Shown here: one piece after another, positions 46,589 through 57,826 of the stretch | How the letters are laid out: every line of letters starts with the position of its first letter | Numbering within the stretch: position 1 is the first letter of the stretch | NCBI GenBank assembly: GCA_021234595.1 | Contig: CM037851.1 | Coordinates: 132,856,776 to 132,920,775 of the forward strand | Direction of reading: 5' to 3' | DNA from: Delia radicum | Taxonomy: Eukaryota > Arthropoda > Insecta > Diptera > Anthomyiidae | Length of the DNA: 64,000 nucleotides | The notes under the pieces: model-generated | The model's database searches: none | Seen by the model: the letters and a program-made list of their open reading frames with translations, nothing else | What the model was told of the DNA's origin: nothing | Translations under genes and position numbers: made by a program

Positions 46589-49562
46589 TGTATGTATGTA
46601 TGGATTAGTAGCAATCGCATGCAGTGATGCCAGGTTTAACGATTTATCGTCATGTTGAAGATATTTAATACCCAAAATAACTAAATGAGTATTGGACGAT
46701 TTTTGCTTCCAAAATGACGATTTTTTGACAATAGCTTAATATATCAGCAAGACCTACTTATTTATCATTCTCATAAAATCGCCGGATCTATTATTAAATT
46801 TATATTATATCGTTAAAAATTAAAAAAACATTGTTTTATTTGCTAATATGATGTGAAATATAATTTTGCAAAAATCCAAATCCTAGAATTAAATGAAACT
46901 TAATCCAAACCGGAATTATTTTTTTATAATTTCATTATGGGTTGAGCTTAATTTAGTTTCTGTGTTTATATTTTTAGAACATTTTTGACATTTTTATAAA
47001 ATTTAATTGGTGTTAGATTTAAATAAAAATAAAAAAAATTTTATGTTAAAAAACAAGGCATGAACTTTTTTGCGAAACAAACAGATCTCTAGCCCCAATA
47101 TATTTCATGTTGAAAGATGATATATATACAGCTTTAAATGAAACAAAATAAATCCAAAAATAAATCCGGAGCTTAAAAAATAGGCCTAATAATATAAATA
47201 AAGCGCCTAAATTTAATAATTAAAAAATATAACATTAAGTTTGTTCGATAACACAAAAATTTGTACAAGTGTTTACTGGAAGGTGTTCCTTTAGACAAAT
47301 ACTCAGTAAAAACTGGTCAAAAGAGAGAGTAACGTGACAATTTGATGCCAAATAACTTACAAGTTTTTACTGGATACATTTTTGACAGTAAAAATTTGTA
47401 AGAAGAAAATAACATGTGATTGAAAAAATTTTATATTTTTGTTAAACAGAAGCAAATATTAAATTAAATTATACTTGTTTATGCATTTAAAGTGAAAAAT
47501 ATTAAATAATTAACTATGGAAAAATATAAAAAACATTAATTCTTTTTGGTCGACAATTTCAATTAACTTTTATCTTTTCCATAATGACCAGTTGATTTTT
47601 TTTTTAATATTTAAAACGAGCTGTTTTATCTAATTTAATAATTCCTACACATTTTCCGTTCGCTTACTTTTTTGTAAATTTGTCTTACTTTTTGTAATTT
47701 TGTTACTGTGTAATTTTTACTGAACTTTACTGGAAAAGTACTCGAACGGACTTATTGTTAAAGAATTTCCAAATGTTGTAAAAGAATTTAAGATTTAAAA
47801 AGTTGTGCTACTGAAATGTTGTTCACAGAATTTTGTAGATATTAGAGATTAACAGTTAAAGTCGTAAAATCTGTTGTATTTATTTGATCTTTCAACATTT
47901 TATAAATATGAATATCGTTGTAAAATATAATGATTTTCGAAGTTTAAACCAAAGAGAAGTGTCAAAAATCGCGTTATATTACAACGATAACACGTTAACA
48001 TTTGAAATATGAATTACATTATTGTATTTTATTTTTTATTAAAACTTTATCCCTATTCTAACATATATTTTTTTTTGACGACTTTTTAACGATTTTTCAA
48101 AATATGATGACGATTTTTTCTAAAAAATTTGACGTTTTTATGCTCTGCAAACCTGGCAACACTGGTTATGAGTGCAAATGTGAGAAGACCTCGAAAATGT
48201 TTAAGCTAATTTATAAAGAATTCTTTTGTTTTCCAGATACCAGGCTTGCCAAGATACCCTTTTTCGTTAACCTCAACAAATCAAAAAATCACCAATTAGA
48301 AAAAATGTAGAACAAAATAGTTGACTTAAAATTCTTGATTTATTTGACTGCATTAACCGGAGTTGCCAGACACATTAATCGTTATCAGATCAAAAAAATA
48401 TCCAGGAACAAAATCCCCGAATCCAACAATGTAAATTCATAACTTTTTTTCGGACACTATTTTTACTTATTCTCATTCTCAACCTTTAATAAATTTGCAA
48501 GGAAACTCTTAAACTCTAATTACATATATTAAAAACCCCATTAAATTTAAAGGACATTCACTTTCAGAAGTTTTTTATTTAAGACATATGTATAAGGTGC
48601 ATATTTCATCTTAAAATCTTTTGATTATATGCATTTTTTTTTCTTAAATCACTAATTTTTATTTAATACATACAAAAATAATCTAAATTAAAGTATTGAT
48701 GTGTAAAAACCAATCGAATTTTGGGAAAATTTCTTAGGGTTCTTATTCTAGGAGTCGTAAACGAGAATTGCACAAGCAACTGAGCTGAAAAACAATAATT
48801 TGAAATACCAGTTTCTTTAATTTTTTGTGTCTCGAAAAAACCCTAAACACTCGAAAGATTTTCTTTTATAATTTTTGACAAACTTAGTTTCATCACACTT
48901 TCCGTTTTACTTATGTGATGTATAGTATAAACACATGTGTTGTAATGTAAACGGGTATTTAATAATTATTTCATTATGTATGTCTCCGCAAGCGTATTTT
49001 TGTTCACTTAAATTTATCAAAAATTCGGATTATTCGAAACGGTTTTGATGCGTTTGTATATATTGCATCTCTTTTAACGATCCAAAAATATATTTTAATA
49101 ATCCATATTACTTTCATTATTATATAGCCAAAGAGACGATTCTTTTTTATACAAAATAACAGGCGAATTTAACAACAGTTTTTTTAACATCATAAGGAAC
49201 TTTAAAAAAAATGTATATTTTCACGACACGTTCTTCTTTAGGTAATCAGAATAACCATTTCACCTTTGAAAACCCACTGTTATAAGCATGCACAATTTCG
49301 GATTCATTTTAGTAAACTTTAATTAAACATTTTTTCTTTTGAAACATCTCAAATACATTAATCAATCAGTCATACTTTGTTTTACTTATAAAAACAACAT
49401 TATTTTTGTTAGTTTTACGAAGAATATAGATATTTATATTGTTTGCACTTTACCTGGTTAATGAAAACACCGAGATGGAGGGTATCCAAAAATTCGGCAC
49501 AGTCGAATTTAATCTTTTTTATACCAAATTCGGCAGATCGGACTTCAATGCTTTCACTTGTT
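46589..49562 (+). repeat. Repeat M copy 3 (5'-truncated, SINE-free)
   Basis: The copy aligns from the GGATTAGTAGCAATCGCATG block (8853 in copy 1) to the CACTTGTT end. It lacks the first part including the TACCGTTA tract. At 47890-47899 it shows a single TTTCAACATT where copies 1 and 2 have the SINE, proving the insertion polarity. It is more diverged from copies 1 and 2 than those are from each other. Confidence 0.8.
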
Positions 49563-50432
49563 ATTAGAGCAGTTTGAGAAAATTTAAAAAAATCGAAAGC
49601 TTTGTTCGCGGGCACCAACTGTTAGACCTAGTTTTAGAATAATCGCAACAACAATTGATACAAATCGAAAGTTGAATAGAAATAGTTGATATAAAAAGAA
49701 AACTATACTTTTTATATTCCAACAGAGCATTTAGCTAATTTAAGCAAAGCGTGTCTGCAATCAGACACGTAGCTAGGGGGTGGCAAGGGGGATAGAGCCC
49801 CTCCCCCCAAATGATTTGACAAATTTAAAAACCTAATGCAATTTGTAAGGTAGTAACAATGTTATTGATAAATTTGATATTAAAAATATTTATTTTTTAC
49901 TTGGATCAAATAGGAAATGCCCATTAGTTCAGTATTATATGGTTCGAATCTTCAAATTTCATTAGAAAACATCGTCTGCAAATGGTCGGCTATCATTTTT
50001 AGAGCTGATTTTCGACAAAAAAGCAATAAGTCTAAAAAATAAAGTCATTTCATAAGAGATTTCGTTGTCTTTACCTTAAAATATAAACAAAAGTTAGCTT
50101 GAGACAATGCAATGTGTCTACACAGAAAAAACTAAAATTGAGTTTCAATTAAAATATTTGTTTATTCAGTTACAAGTTTAATTGAATTCGGTCATATTGA
50201 GGAAATTGTAGTAACAATTAAAATAATATGTAGCCATTTAATTGATATTATTTTCAATTATAGTTTTATTCATATCTATTAAAAATTTAATTGAATATTA
50301 GAAAGTGTTTTGCAACCGTCAGATAATGACAATCGTAATTAATTTTTTATATTAATTACTGTAGAATATTTCTTTAGTTAGTCTCTTTACAGGAAGAAGA
50401 AGAAGAAAACATTTTTATTGAAAAATTTTACG

Positions 50433-50505
50433 GACACAAGGGATACACCAGACTGCCGCAGTTTCGTCCCCCTCCTGGGACTCGTCAGTGGTTAATTTAT
50501 GTGTC
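50433..50505 (-). ncRNA. Hammerhead ribozyme motif, type I, copy 1
   Basis: Read on the minus strand: GACACA, 7-nt bulge, ACCA, core CTGACGA (complement 50482-50488), stem II GTCCC-AGGAGG-GGGAC, GAAA, stem III CTG-CGG-CAG closed by A-T, site GTC, then TGGT and, after an 8-nt bulge, TGTGTC. Stem I is therefore ACCA/TGGT plus GACACA/TGTGTC around an internal loop, as in natural type I hammerheads. All invariant core nucleotides are present. Predicted cleavage lies between 50451 and 50450. I cannot run a covariance model, but pairing is complete. Confidence 0.92.
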
Positions 50506-50565
50506 AATTGAACAAAGTATTTTATATTGTTAATTTTGCTCTATATGAAAAACTTTTTATTTTTT

Positions 50566-50654
50566 GGTGTCGTACTGTGATTTGAACTCACGGTCTTAGC
50601 ATCAAGCTATGCATCGTAATCTCACCTCTTAACCAGTTGAGCCACGATCGACAC
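50566..50654 (-). ncRNA. tRNA-like sequence, copy 1 (pol III promoter candidate)
   Basis: On the minus strand the 89-nt segment begins GTGTCG and ends CGACACC, giving six acceptor pairs and one unpaired 3' base. TGGCTCAACTG fits the A box TRGYNNARNNG exactly and sits where the D arm should be. GAGTTCAAATC fits a B box with one or two differences. The T stem has two mismatches and an extended variable region is likely, so it resembles a Ser/Leu-type tRNA remnant, as in SINE heads. It is unlikely to be a functional tRNA. Confidence 0.75.
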
Positions 50655-51044
50655 AGCGTTGACTGCGACTAAATTGGAGTTTGGTCACACTACGTACACA
50701 CAAGTATTGTTTTGATCAGAAGAGACAGAATTAGCTAATACCAATGCACAATTCATTTCTCAACTAGAATGCTTTTTCTTCTTAATCCTATCTCTTTTTC
50801 ACAAGTAATTATCACGTTTTATGATGCGCTTTATTCACATACAATAGTTGGATACCAAGTGTAGGTTAGAGATTGAGTCGCCGTTAAGCAAGTTTATTCA
50901 AATTTTATGTTAGAAAGTGTTTTGCAACCGTCAGATAATGACAATCGTAATTAATTTTTTATATTAATTACTGTAGAATATTTCTATAGTTAGTCTCTTT
51001 ACAGGAAGAAGAAGAAGAAAACATTTTTATTGAAAAATTTTACG

Positions 51045-51117
51045 GACACAAGGGATACACCAGACTGCCGCAGTTTCGTCCCCCTCCTGGGACTCGTCAG
51101 TGGTTAATTTATGTGTC
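51045..51117 (-). ncRNA. Hammerhead ribozyme motif, type I, copy 2
   Basis: The core, both halves of stem I, stem II with its 6-nt loop and stem III have the same sequence as copy 1, displaced by 612 bp. Predicted cleavage lies between 51063 and 51062 on the minus strand. Together with copy 1 it would release a monomer of 612 nt. Confidence 0.92.
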
Positions 51118-51176
51118 AATTGAACAAAGTATTTTTATTGTTAATTTTGCTCTATATGAAAAACTTTTTATTTTTT

Positions 51177-51265
51177 GGTGTCGTACTGTGATTTGAACTC
51201 ACGGTCTTAGCATCAAGCTATGCATCGTAATCTCACCTCTTAACGAGTTGAGCCACGATCGACAC
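51177..51265 (-). ncRNA. tRNA-like sequence, copy 2
   Basis: This is the second copy of the 50566-50654 sequence. One change is visible: the A-box region reads TGGCTCAACTCG here against TGGCTCAACTGG in copy 1, which alters the base after the last consensus position. Acceptor pairing and the B-box-like part are unchanged. Confidence 0.75.
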
Positions 51266-51654
51266 AGCGTTGACTGCGACTAAATTGGAGTTTGGTCACA
51301 CTACGTACACACAAGTATTGTTTTGATCAGAAGAGACAGAATTAGCTAATACCAATGCACAATTCATTTCTCAACTAGAATGCTTTTTCTTCTTAATCCT
51401 ATCTCTTTTTCACAAGTTATTATCACGTTTTCTGATGCGCTTTATTCACATACAATAGTTGGATACCAAGTGTAGGTTAGAGATTGAGTCGCCGTTAAGC
51501 AAGTTTATTCAAATTTTTATGTTAGAAAGTGTTTTGCAACCGTCAGATAATGACAATCGTAATTAATTTTTTATATTAATTACTGTAGAATATTTCTTTA
51601 GTTAGTCTCTTTACAGGAAGAAGAAGAAAACATTTTTATTGAAAATTTTTTACG

Positions 51655-51727
51655 GACACAAGGGATACACCAGACTGCCGCAGTTTCGTCCCCCTCCTGG
51701 GACTCGTCAGTGGTTAATTTATGTGTC
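51655..51727 (-). ncRNA. Hammerhead ribozyme motif, type I, copy 3
   Basis: Same sequence as copies 1 and 2, displaced 610 bp from copy 2. It is the 5'-most on the minus strand and lies almost at the end of the element, two bases from the target duplication. Predicted cleavage lies between 51673 and 51672. Confidence 0.92.
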
Positions 51728-52149
51728 AATTAATTGAATATTGTTTTTTATTTCAAACGAATTTTTAGTAGATACTATTAAAACATAAACTTAAATTGAA
51801 AAAAAAAAATCGCCTACAATTAGGAAAATAAATTACTAAAATTCAAAACAAATCGCCAAAGTCACAAAATTTTAAAAAATCACCAAAATTGTAAAAGAAA
51901 ATCCCCAAAATTTTTTTTCAATGAATCAGTTAAAAGTTGAATTGAAATTTTTTTTGACAATAATTTGTTCTGTGTATTTTGACACGAAATAAATTTAAGC
52001 CTCAAACTTTGATCGATATGCAACATGTGTTAACGTGGTCCAATTTGATTCAAATGTTCACAATTTCTTTTTCAGACTACATGTAAACAAATTTCGATCG
52101 GCACCCCTTAAAACCAAACATGTTTTGAAAACTAGAAAATACGGTAAAG

Positions 52150-53382
52150 GAAATGCAAAGATTAAAAATTGATATACTTGGCGTTAGCGAAACCTGGTTG
52201 AAGCAATCAGGACAAAAAGAATTTAATGGTGTTAAACTGTTCCACTGCGGAAACGACACTCCACAGCACAGACGTGGTGTTGGGCTATTCGTCTCTCAAG
52301 AAATCTCCAAAAGTGTGACAGAATTCGTCCCTCTTTCTGATAGACTTGTGCTGCTAAAACTGCATTCCAAGCCCGTTAATTTTAATATTATACAGGTTTA
52401 TGCCCCAACATCAGATAGCAGTGATAATGACATCGAAACTTTCTACTCGGAAATAAACAAAGTTTTAAAAGCAACCAAACCACATGATATAACCATTGTT
52501 ATGGGAGATTTAACGCCAAAGTCGGAAATGTTGCTACTCCAGATATAACTGGAAGGTTTGGACTAGGGGACAGAAATGATAGAGGCAGCCGCCTAATACA
52601 GTTTTGTCAAGAAGAAAAATTTAAAGTTACTAACACCTATTTTTGCCTTCCCCCAAGGCGTTTATATACGTGGAAATCTCCCCAGGACTCAGCTGACACC
52701 ATAGTAAGAAATCAAATTGATTATATTTTAATAAATCAACGTTTTGGCTCTTCTATTAAAAACGCATCGACTTATCCTGGGGCCGATGTTCCATCAGACA
52801 ACAATTTACTTGTGGCTAATATTAAATTAAAACTATCTTCAGTAAAACGACAATCTAAACCAAAAGGTCTAAATCTAGATAAACTTAAAAACGATAGAAT
52901 CAAACAAAATCTTTCTATAAATATAAATCAAGAACTTTCTAATCTGCTAAATACTAATGATAATCCTATTAGTCTTTGGGACCAGGCAACAAAGGTTATG
53001 AACGATGCGGCAAAGCAAAGCCTGGGTGTTAAAAGGCGCCGTGCAAAAGAAATGTGGATAACGGAAGAAATTCTTGACTTGATGGAAGAAAGAAGAAGAC
53101 ATAGAAATATAAATGATGAAGAATATAATCGTCTTAATAAAATAATACGTTCAAAAGTACGCAATGCAAAATTTACATGGACTAGAACCCAATGCGAAGA
53201 TATAGAACAATTGCAGAGAGTACATGATGATCTAAATTTACACAAAAAACTAAAAGAACTATGCAACAATCATAAAAACGTTAATTCAACCATTCTTTTA
53301 AATAAAGAAAATCAAATAGTAACCGCAAGTAATGAGAAAATAAAAATATGGGAACAATACATTAATGAGCTTTTTAATGATT
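52150..53382 (+). pseudogene. RTE-type LINE: endonuclease and linker region
   Basis: The frame from ATG at 52153 has LKIDILGVSETWLKQSG (catalytic Glu in SETW), VYAPTSD, and reaches VMGD at 52505. There GATTTAAC lacks one base relative to the GDFNAKVG expected by the family, shifting the frame; the correct reading continues in another frame with GNVATPDITGRFGLGDRNDR, then NTYFCLPPRRLYTWKSP and IDYIL. The C-terminal endonuclease signature is PSDNNLLVA, where SDH is usual, so the catalytic His is replaced by Asn. The frame then runs as 52812-53384 through a Lys/Arg-rich linker to a stop at 53382-53384. Confidence 0.8.
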
Positions 53383-53384
53383 AA

Positions 53385-55031
53385 ACAAGGTCTATTACTC
53401 CCGAAGACCTTAATGCTACAACATTTTCTGAAGACAGTGAGCTTCAAATTACAAAATCAGACATCATAACTGCCATAAAATCGTCAAAAAATAACAAAGC
53501 TGTTGGTTGCGATGAACTTCCATCTGAAATTGTAAAGCTAATTGACGATAACGGCATTGATGTCTTATTAAACGTTTTTAACCACATCTACAATAGTGGC
53601 GAATATCCAGATAGTTGGTTAAAATCTACATTTGTGGCACTCCCAAAGAAAGCCAATGCTAGAATTTGTAAAGATTTTAGATTAATAAGCTTAATGAGCC
53701 ACACGCTTAAAATATTTTTAAAGGTGATACACCAAAGAATATATAACCAATGCGAAAACGCAATGGGTTGTACACAATTCGGATTTAAACACGCCATGGG
53801 TACTCGTGAAGCCTTATTCAGTGTCCATGTTCTTGTTCAGAACTGTAAGGATGTCAGGAAGGATGTTTTCATGTGCTTTATAGATTATGAAAAAGCTTTT
53901 GATAGAGTACAACACAATAAGCTAATTGATATTTTGAAAACATTGGGCATCGATCACAAAATAATTAGATGCATCCAAAACCTTTATTGGAATCAGACGG
54001 CAGAAGTCCGTGTAGGAGATATTGTTACTCGCAATATTCCAATAAATAGAGGCGTTAGACAGGGTTGTATCTTATCACCCTTATTATTTAATGTTTATTC
54101 AGAGCAAATATTTGGCGAAGCTATTGATGACATAGAACTGGGCATCAAAGTAAATGGCCAATATATAAACAATATTAGATATGCTGATGACACGACTTTA
54201 ATTGCTGATAATTTACAAGATCTACAACATCTTCTCGATCAAGTCTGTCATTACAGTAAACAATATGGTCTCGATATAAACATTTCAAAGACTAAATTTA
54301 TGATCGTTAGTAGAGGAAATAATACACCCTACTCAAGTTCATCTATGAATATAGATAACAAGCAAATAGAAAGGGTATACAGTTTTAAATACCTTGGATG
54401 TTGGCTCACTGACAGCTGGGACTGTGATAAGGAAGTGAAATATCGCATAGAAATGGCCAGAAGTGCTTTCTGCAGGTACAGAAAGATTTTAAGTAGCCGC
54501 GATATCAACATCAACCTAAGAATTAGGTTTACAAAATGTTACGTTTGGTCAGTCTTGCTGTATGGTGTAGAAACATGGACACTTAAAGTTGATACCATGA
54601 ACAGACTCGAAGCATTTTAAATGTGGTGCTATCGAAGAATCTTAAGTATAAAATGGACCGATAGAGTAAGAAACGAGGAAGTATTACAGGCTTTGAACAA
54701 AGACCGTGAGCTCTTAAAAAACATCAAGCGCCAAAAAACAGCATACCTCGGTCATATAATAAGAGGACCAAAATATGAATTGCTACAGCTCATTATCCAA
54801 GGAAAGATTGAAGGAAGACGTGGAATCGGTCGCAAGCAGTTATCATGGCTCAGAAATATAAGAAATTGGACTGGGTTACGAACAATGAATGATCTTATAA
54901 ACACTGCTAGAAATAGAGATGATTTTTTAACTATAATTAATAATATTAATGAAATGTACATTATAAAAATGTATTTAGAATACTTATGTAATATTTTAGA
55001 ATATTTAAGTAATGCTCGAAAAAATATGTAA
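53385..55031 (+). pseudogene. RTE-type LINE: reverse transcriptase and C-terminus
   Basis: Read in frame after the first stop: NNKAVGCDELPSEIVK, then FVALPKKANARICKDFRLIS, FMCFIDYEKAFDRVQ (motif A with the first catalytic Asp), GVRQGCILSPLLFNVYSE (motif B), and IRYADDTTLIA (motif C, YADD). Thumb/connection follows with FKYLGCWLTDSW and WSVLLYGVETWTL. A TAA at 54618-54620 (one base from GAA, Glu) interrupts before MWCYRRILSIKWTDRVRNEE, after which the frame stays open to 55031. The polymerase core is intact, so the copy is fairly young. Confidence 0.88.
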
Positions 55032-55130
55032 CATGTAAAAAAAAAAAAAAAAACTAAATGTATGTAGTCGCTAAAATCCAGAAGTGGATATGCAAATAAA
55101 GAAGACGAAAAAGTAAAAAATTTAGGTAAA

Positions 55131-55520
55131 CACAAAAGAACGCTTGAAAGGGTAAACACACAAGAACGCTCCGTAATATAAATCAAAGTGAATTCGAAAT
55201 CCATAATTTAGTTTGAATAAGACCTGTGCGATGTCAGGTATATTCTTAAATTTTCCAATTGGATATTTTTTCTTAATCATTAATTCATTCACACAAATGA
55301 GCTTAAATGCTTCCTTGGAAAATTTATGATTTTGTTAATACAGGACATGGAGTATAGCTCCCTCCAATCTTAAAAAAGTCGGATATATGAAAAAGGAAAA
55401 AATAGTGAATATTTTGTTCACCAATATTTAAAAAAATTCAAATAAGTGAAAGTCTGGGTCGACGAAATAGTTTCAAAATGGCTTTCAAGTGGTTTCTGGA
55501 GTATCTTAACGCTGTTTTTA
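55131..55520. other. No gene seen
   Basis: Spacer after the LINE tail. A near-tandem pair GTAAACACAAAAGAACGCT and GTAAACACACAAGAACGCT lies at about 55125-55170. The 150-codon minus ORF 54752-55204 is the antisense of the LINE end. Confidence 0.45.
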
Positions 55521-56595
55521 AATAAGTCTAAATTTCCTAAACTTTAAACATATTATTATACAAAGCTGTGTTCAATTTCACCGCCACTTTTAAGCCCCAA
55601 AACATTTGATTGCGCCGCTGAAAAATACGTTTATTATAATTTTTTTGCTCCTTTATCACATATCCGTATTTTATTAAGTTTAACGGGAACCCATCGGAAA
55701 AGCTTCCTTGTGAGTGTCGGCAATTTATATAGGATATTAACCTTTTAGTTTGTCTACAAAATCTTAAACTTTTGAGTTTACGAATAAAAAATACGTAGTT
55801 TTTTTGGACGTAATAAATCTTTAATTTCGCAAAGTTAAAACGTTTGCATAAAATAATACATTATTTTATATACACCTATAATTTTTTGTCTGCCAGTGTA
55901 TTTAACCGGACATAATTATATAAATTCATATATAAAATCAATTTCGTAGAAAAATTTTAATATGATGTCATATATAGTTGCGCCTTATCGCATCTCGCTC
56001 AATATATAATTGTATATTGGATATAGAATACGTTAAATCTAATACTATTAATAATGACTTTACATATACCTAGACATTGCAAAATACAAAATAATATTTA
56101 TTTAGACATTATATCATATTTAAAGACACACAATTTAATTTTGGATAAAATTGTATATTACCCCATGCAGAGTCACACTAGAAAATTTGTCAATCATATT
56201 TTGGATATAAATATATATTACATCAATACAATAGTACAATTAATTGTATCATTTTGTGTATAATTTTGTACACAAAATTTATCCCAATTTTTGTCTTTTG
56301 AGCTGATTTCTTTCTAAATGTCTTCACCTTTTACACAAAAGATGCATTAAACTAAAAAATAACAAGTTTCATTTGTAACATTGGGAGTTTTAAATTTAGG
56401 CTTAGATTCTTCATTTCCGAAGTATTTTTTTCTCAAACAACTTCAATTTTTAGGTAATTTCAAGAGAATATATTGAATAAAATAAAATGTCCAAATGGAA
56501 AGGAATTTGCTACAAATTAAAAAGTCGTAAAATTGTTTCAAGTGGCTAAAGTTTAAAAGTATTAATAACGTTGAAGCAAAACCCGTATTAGACGG

Positions 56596-57101
56596 TGTTC
56601 ACTTTGGTGAACAATGAAGTAACCCCAACCCTGACTTTAACAGCGCCCTCTAGTGTGCAAACCCAACGCAAATGCAACTCAGCATAAAGTTTAGCTGTCA
56701 GCATTTGCGCGGTGATCACACACTTGTTCGTGAACTTTTACCCAAGCAACGTCAGTCGTCTTGTTCGTTAGCCTGCAATAAACCAACACCGTGTTATATT
56801 AGTGATCAACAATTCTTAAACAAACAACAACATCACAGTTTAAATAAATATAAGTTAAAGGTTGTATTTGTATAAAGGAAACTAAAGTTTGTATTCACAG
56901 CTAGAGTTAAACTTAATGTAAACCCTATCCTTCCATTTAAATCCTTACCCTAAAAATTCTTAATCTGTACATAAGTACAAATAAATTTTATAACGTTTTA
57001 TTAAAAATATATACACTGTTATTAAAAGGAACACATTAATACATACGGTAAAGTACATTGACACTAACTTTATACCCTTACCCCTCTAACCCGTTTCTTC
57101 A
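56596..57101 (+). mobile_element. Solo LTR with 5-bp TSD
   Basis: A 506-bp segment starts TGTTCACTTTGG and ends CCGTTTCTTCA, i.e. TG...CA, flanked by GACGG at 56591-56595 and 57102-57106. Inside are GCAATAAACC and AATAAATT signals. The paralogous repeat H copies at 15270-16737 and 30359-32873 lack it. No internal coding region, so it is a recombined solo LTR. Orientation follows the AATAAA signals. The 5-bp duplication fits BEL/Pao, Copia or some Gypsy elements. Confidence 0.85.
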
Positions 57102-57826
57102 GACGGTAATTATTTCTGCAAATATTTCGGATTTTAATGAAGTTTTAAAATCAAAAACCGTCCATTACTCGGACGTAGTTTAATCTTATATTATTAAATT
57201 AAAACTAAACTAAACTAATTCAAACTTATAAAATTCTATGGGTCCATTTCTGGGATAATACTGTATTAAGACTAATATTAATTTTTTTTAATAGGTTCAT
57301 TAAAAGTCGAAAGTTTTGATGTGCACTACGGTTATAACTTTTGCCTTTTTTTGCAATTATCAAATTTTAGCTACGCTATCCTTATATCGGTCCATAATAA
57401 TATAAAGTACCGCAATTTTATTTTTCGCGGTTTTCAAAAAGGTTTCCGCATAATAATCTCTTAGTTTAATTAAACTAAAATTTTAATGTAAACGTTTTCA
57501 AATTTGAAAACAGATCAAAGCATTGTTTCACGATATAGACTTCAAATTCGCAAAATAACGAACACAATGTGTAAAAATTTATTTAAAATATGTTGTGCAG
57601 TATTATTGGTCAACTAGTACAACTTAAAGTTAAAAACTTGGAAAAAATGCATTTTAAGGAAATGCACTTTATGCGGGCGGATTTCTGTTATTAATACATT
57701 ATTGCCCATTACGTGCTTATAGGTAAAAATTTAGCAATACAAAGTTGTAACCCTAGTGTGCACATATTTTTATATGTTTTGATGGGTTACAAAAAGTACA
57801 TAATCAAAATAAAAAATAGAAAATAG

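Larger units (their letters stand above)
50300..51729 (-). mobile_element. Tandem hammerhead-ribozyme retroelement (A-B-A-B-A)
   Basis: Segment A (about 207 bp) occurs at 50300, 50911 and 51524; segment B (about 400 bp) occurs between them twice. Copies are nearly identical. The array is flanked by one 13-bp duplication TTAATTGAATATT (50287-50299, 51730-51742), so it entered as a unit. On the minus strand the 5' end is at 51729, three bases before stem I of the first ribozyme. No ORF. Each A holds a hammerhead, each B a tRNA-like sequence. The 13-bp duplication, the tandem arrangement and the ribozymes fit a non-autonomous retroelement of the Penelope/retrozyme type spreading as multimeric or circular RNA (inference). 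Confidence 0.85.
50121..51974. mobile_element. MITE-G copy hosting the ribozyme array
   Basis: The left tip CACAGAAAAAACTAAAATTG and the right tip, reverse complemented, CACAGAACAAATTATTG are flanked by TA (50119-50120, 51975-51976). The insertion point in repeat H is the same as that of the MITE-G left end at 30709, so it predates the split of the two repeat H copies. The right part (51790-51920) has repeated AAATCNCCAAAATT words. Confidence 0.7.
52100..55130 (+). mobile_element. RTE-type LINE, nearly full length, inactivated
   Basis: The element has a single endonuclease-RT open reading frame region from about 52110 to 55031, followed by a 17-base A run (about 55037) and a short tail with AATAAAGAAGACGAAAAAG. 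The domain order (AP endonuclease, RT, C-terminal region with RRGIGRKQLSW) fits the RTE group of LINEs. It interrupts repeat H. Inactivating changes are one frameshift and two in-frame stops. Start and end are approximate because no flanking duplication could be identified. Confidence 0.75.
49762..57826 (+). mobile_element. Repeat H copy, broken up by nested elements
   Basis: The left tip CAGACACGTAGCTAGGGGG and subterminal sequence match 30359-30705. After MITE-G, the ribozyme array and a LINE, the repeat H backbone resumes near 55520 (GTGTTCAATTTCACCGCC against GTGTTAAATTTCACCACC at 31065) and runs to about 57826. The right TIR is missing. Colinearity with 30359-32873 supports a single original insertion. 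Confidence 0.7.

Noticed and set aside
50566..50654. Functional tRNA gene within the ribozyme array
   Set aside because: Two mismatches in the T stem, an unclear anticodon arm, and duplication along with the array.
50300..51729. Ordinary satellite or LTR-internal-LTR element
   Set aside because: The segment A ends lack TG...CA, the flanking duplication is 13 bp rather than 4-6 bp, and no primer-binding site or coding region is seen; hammerheads point elsewhere.
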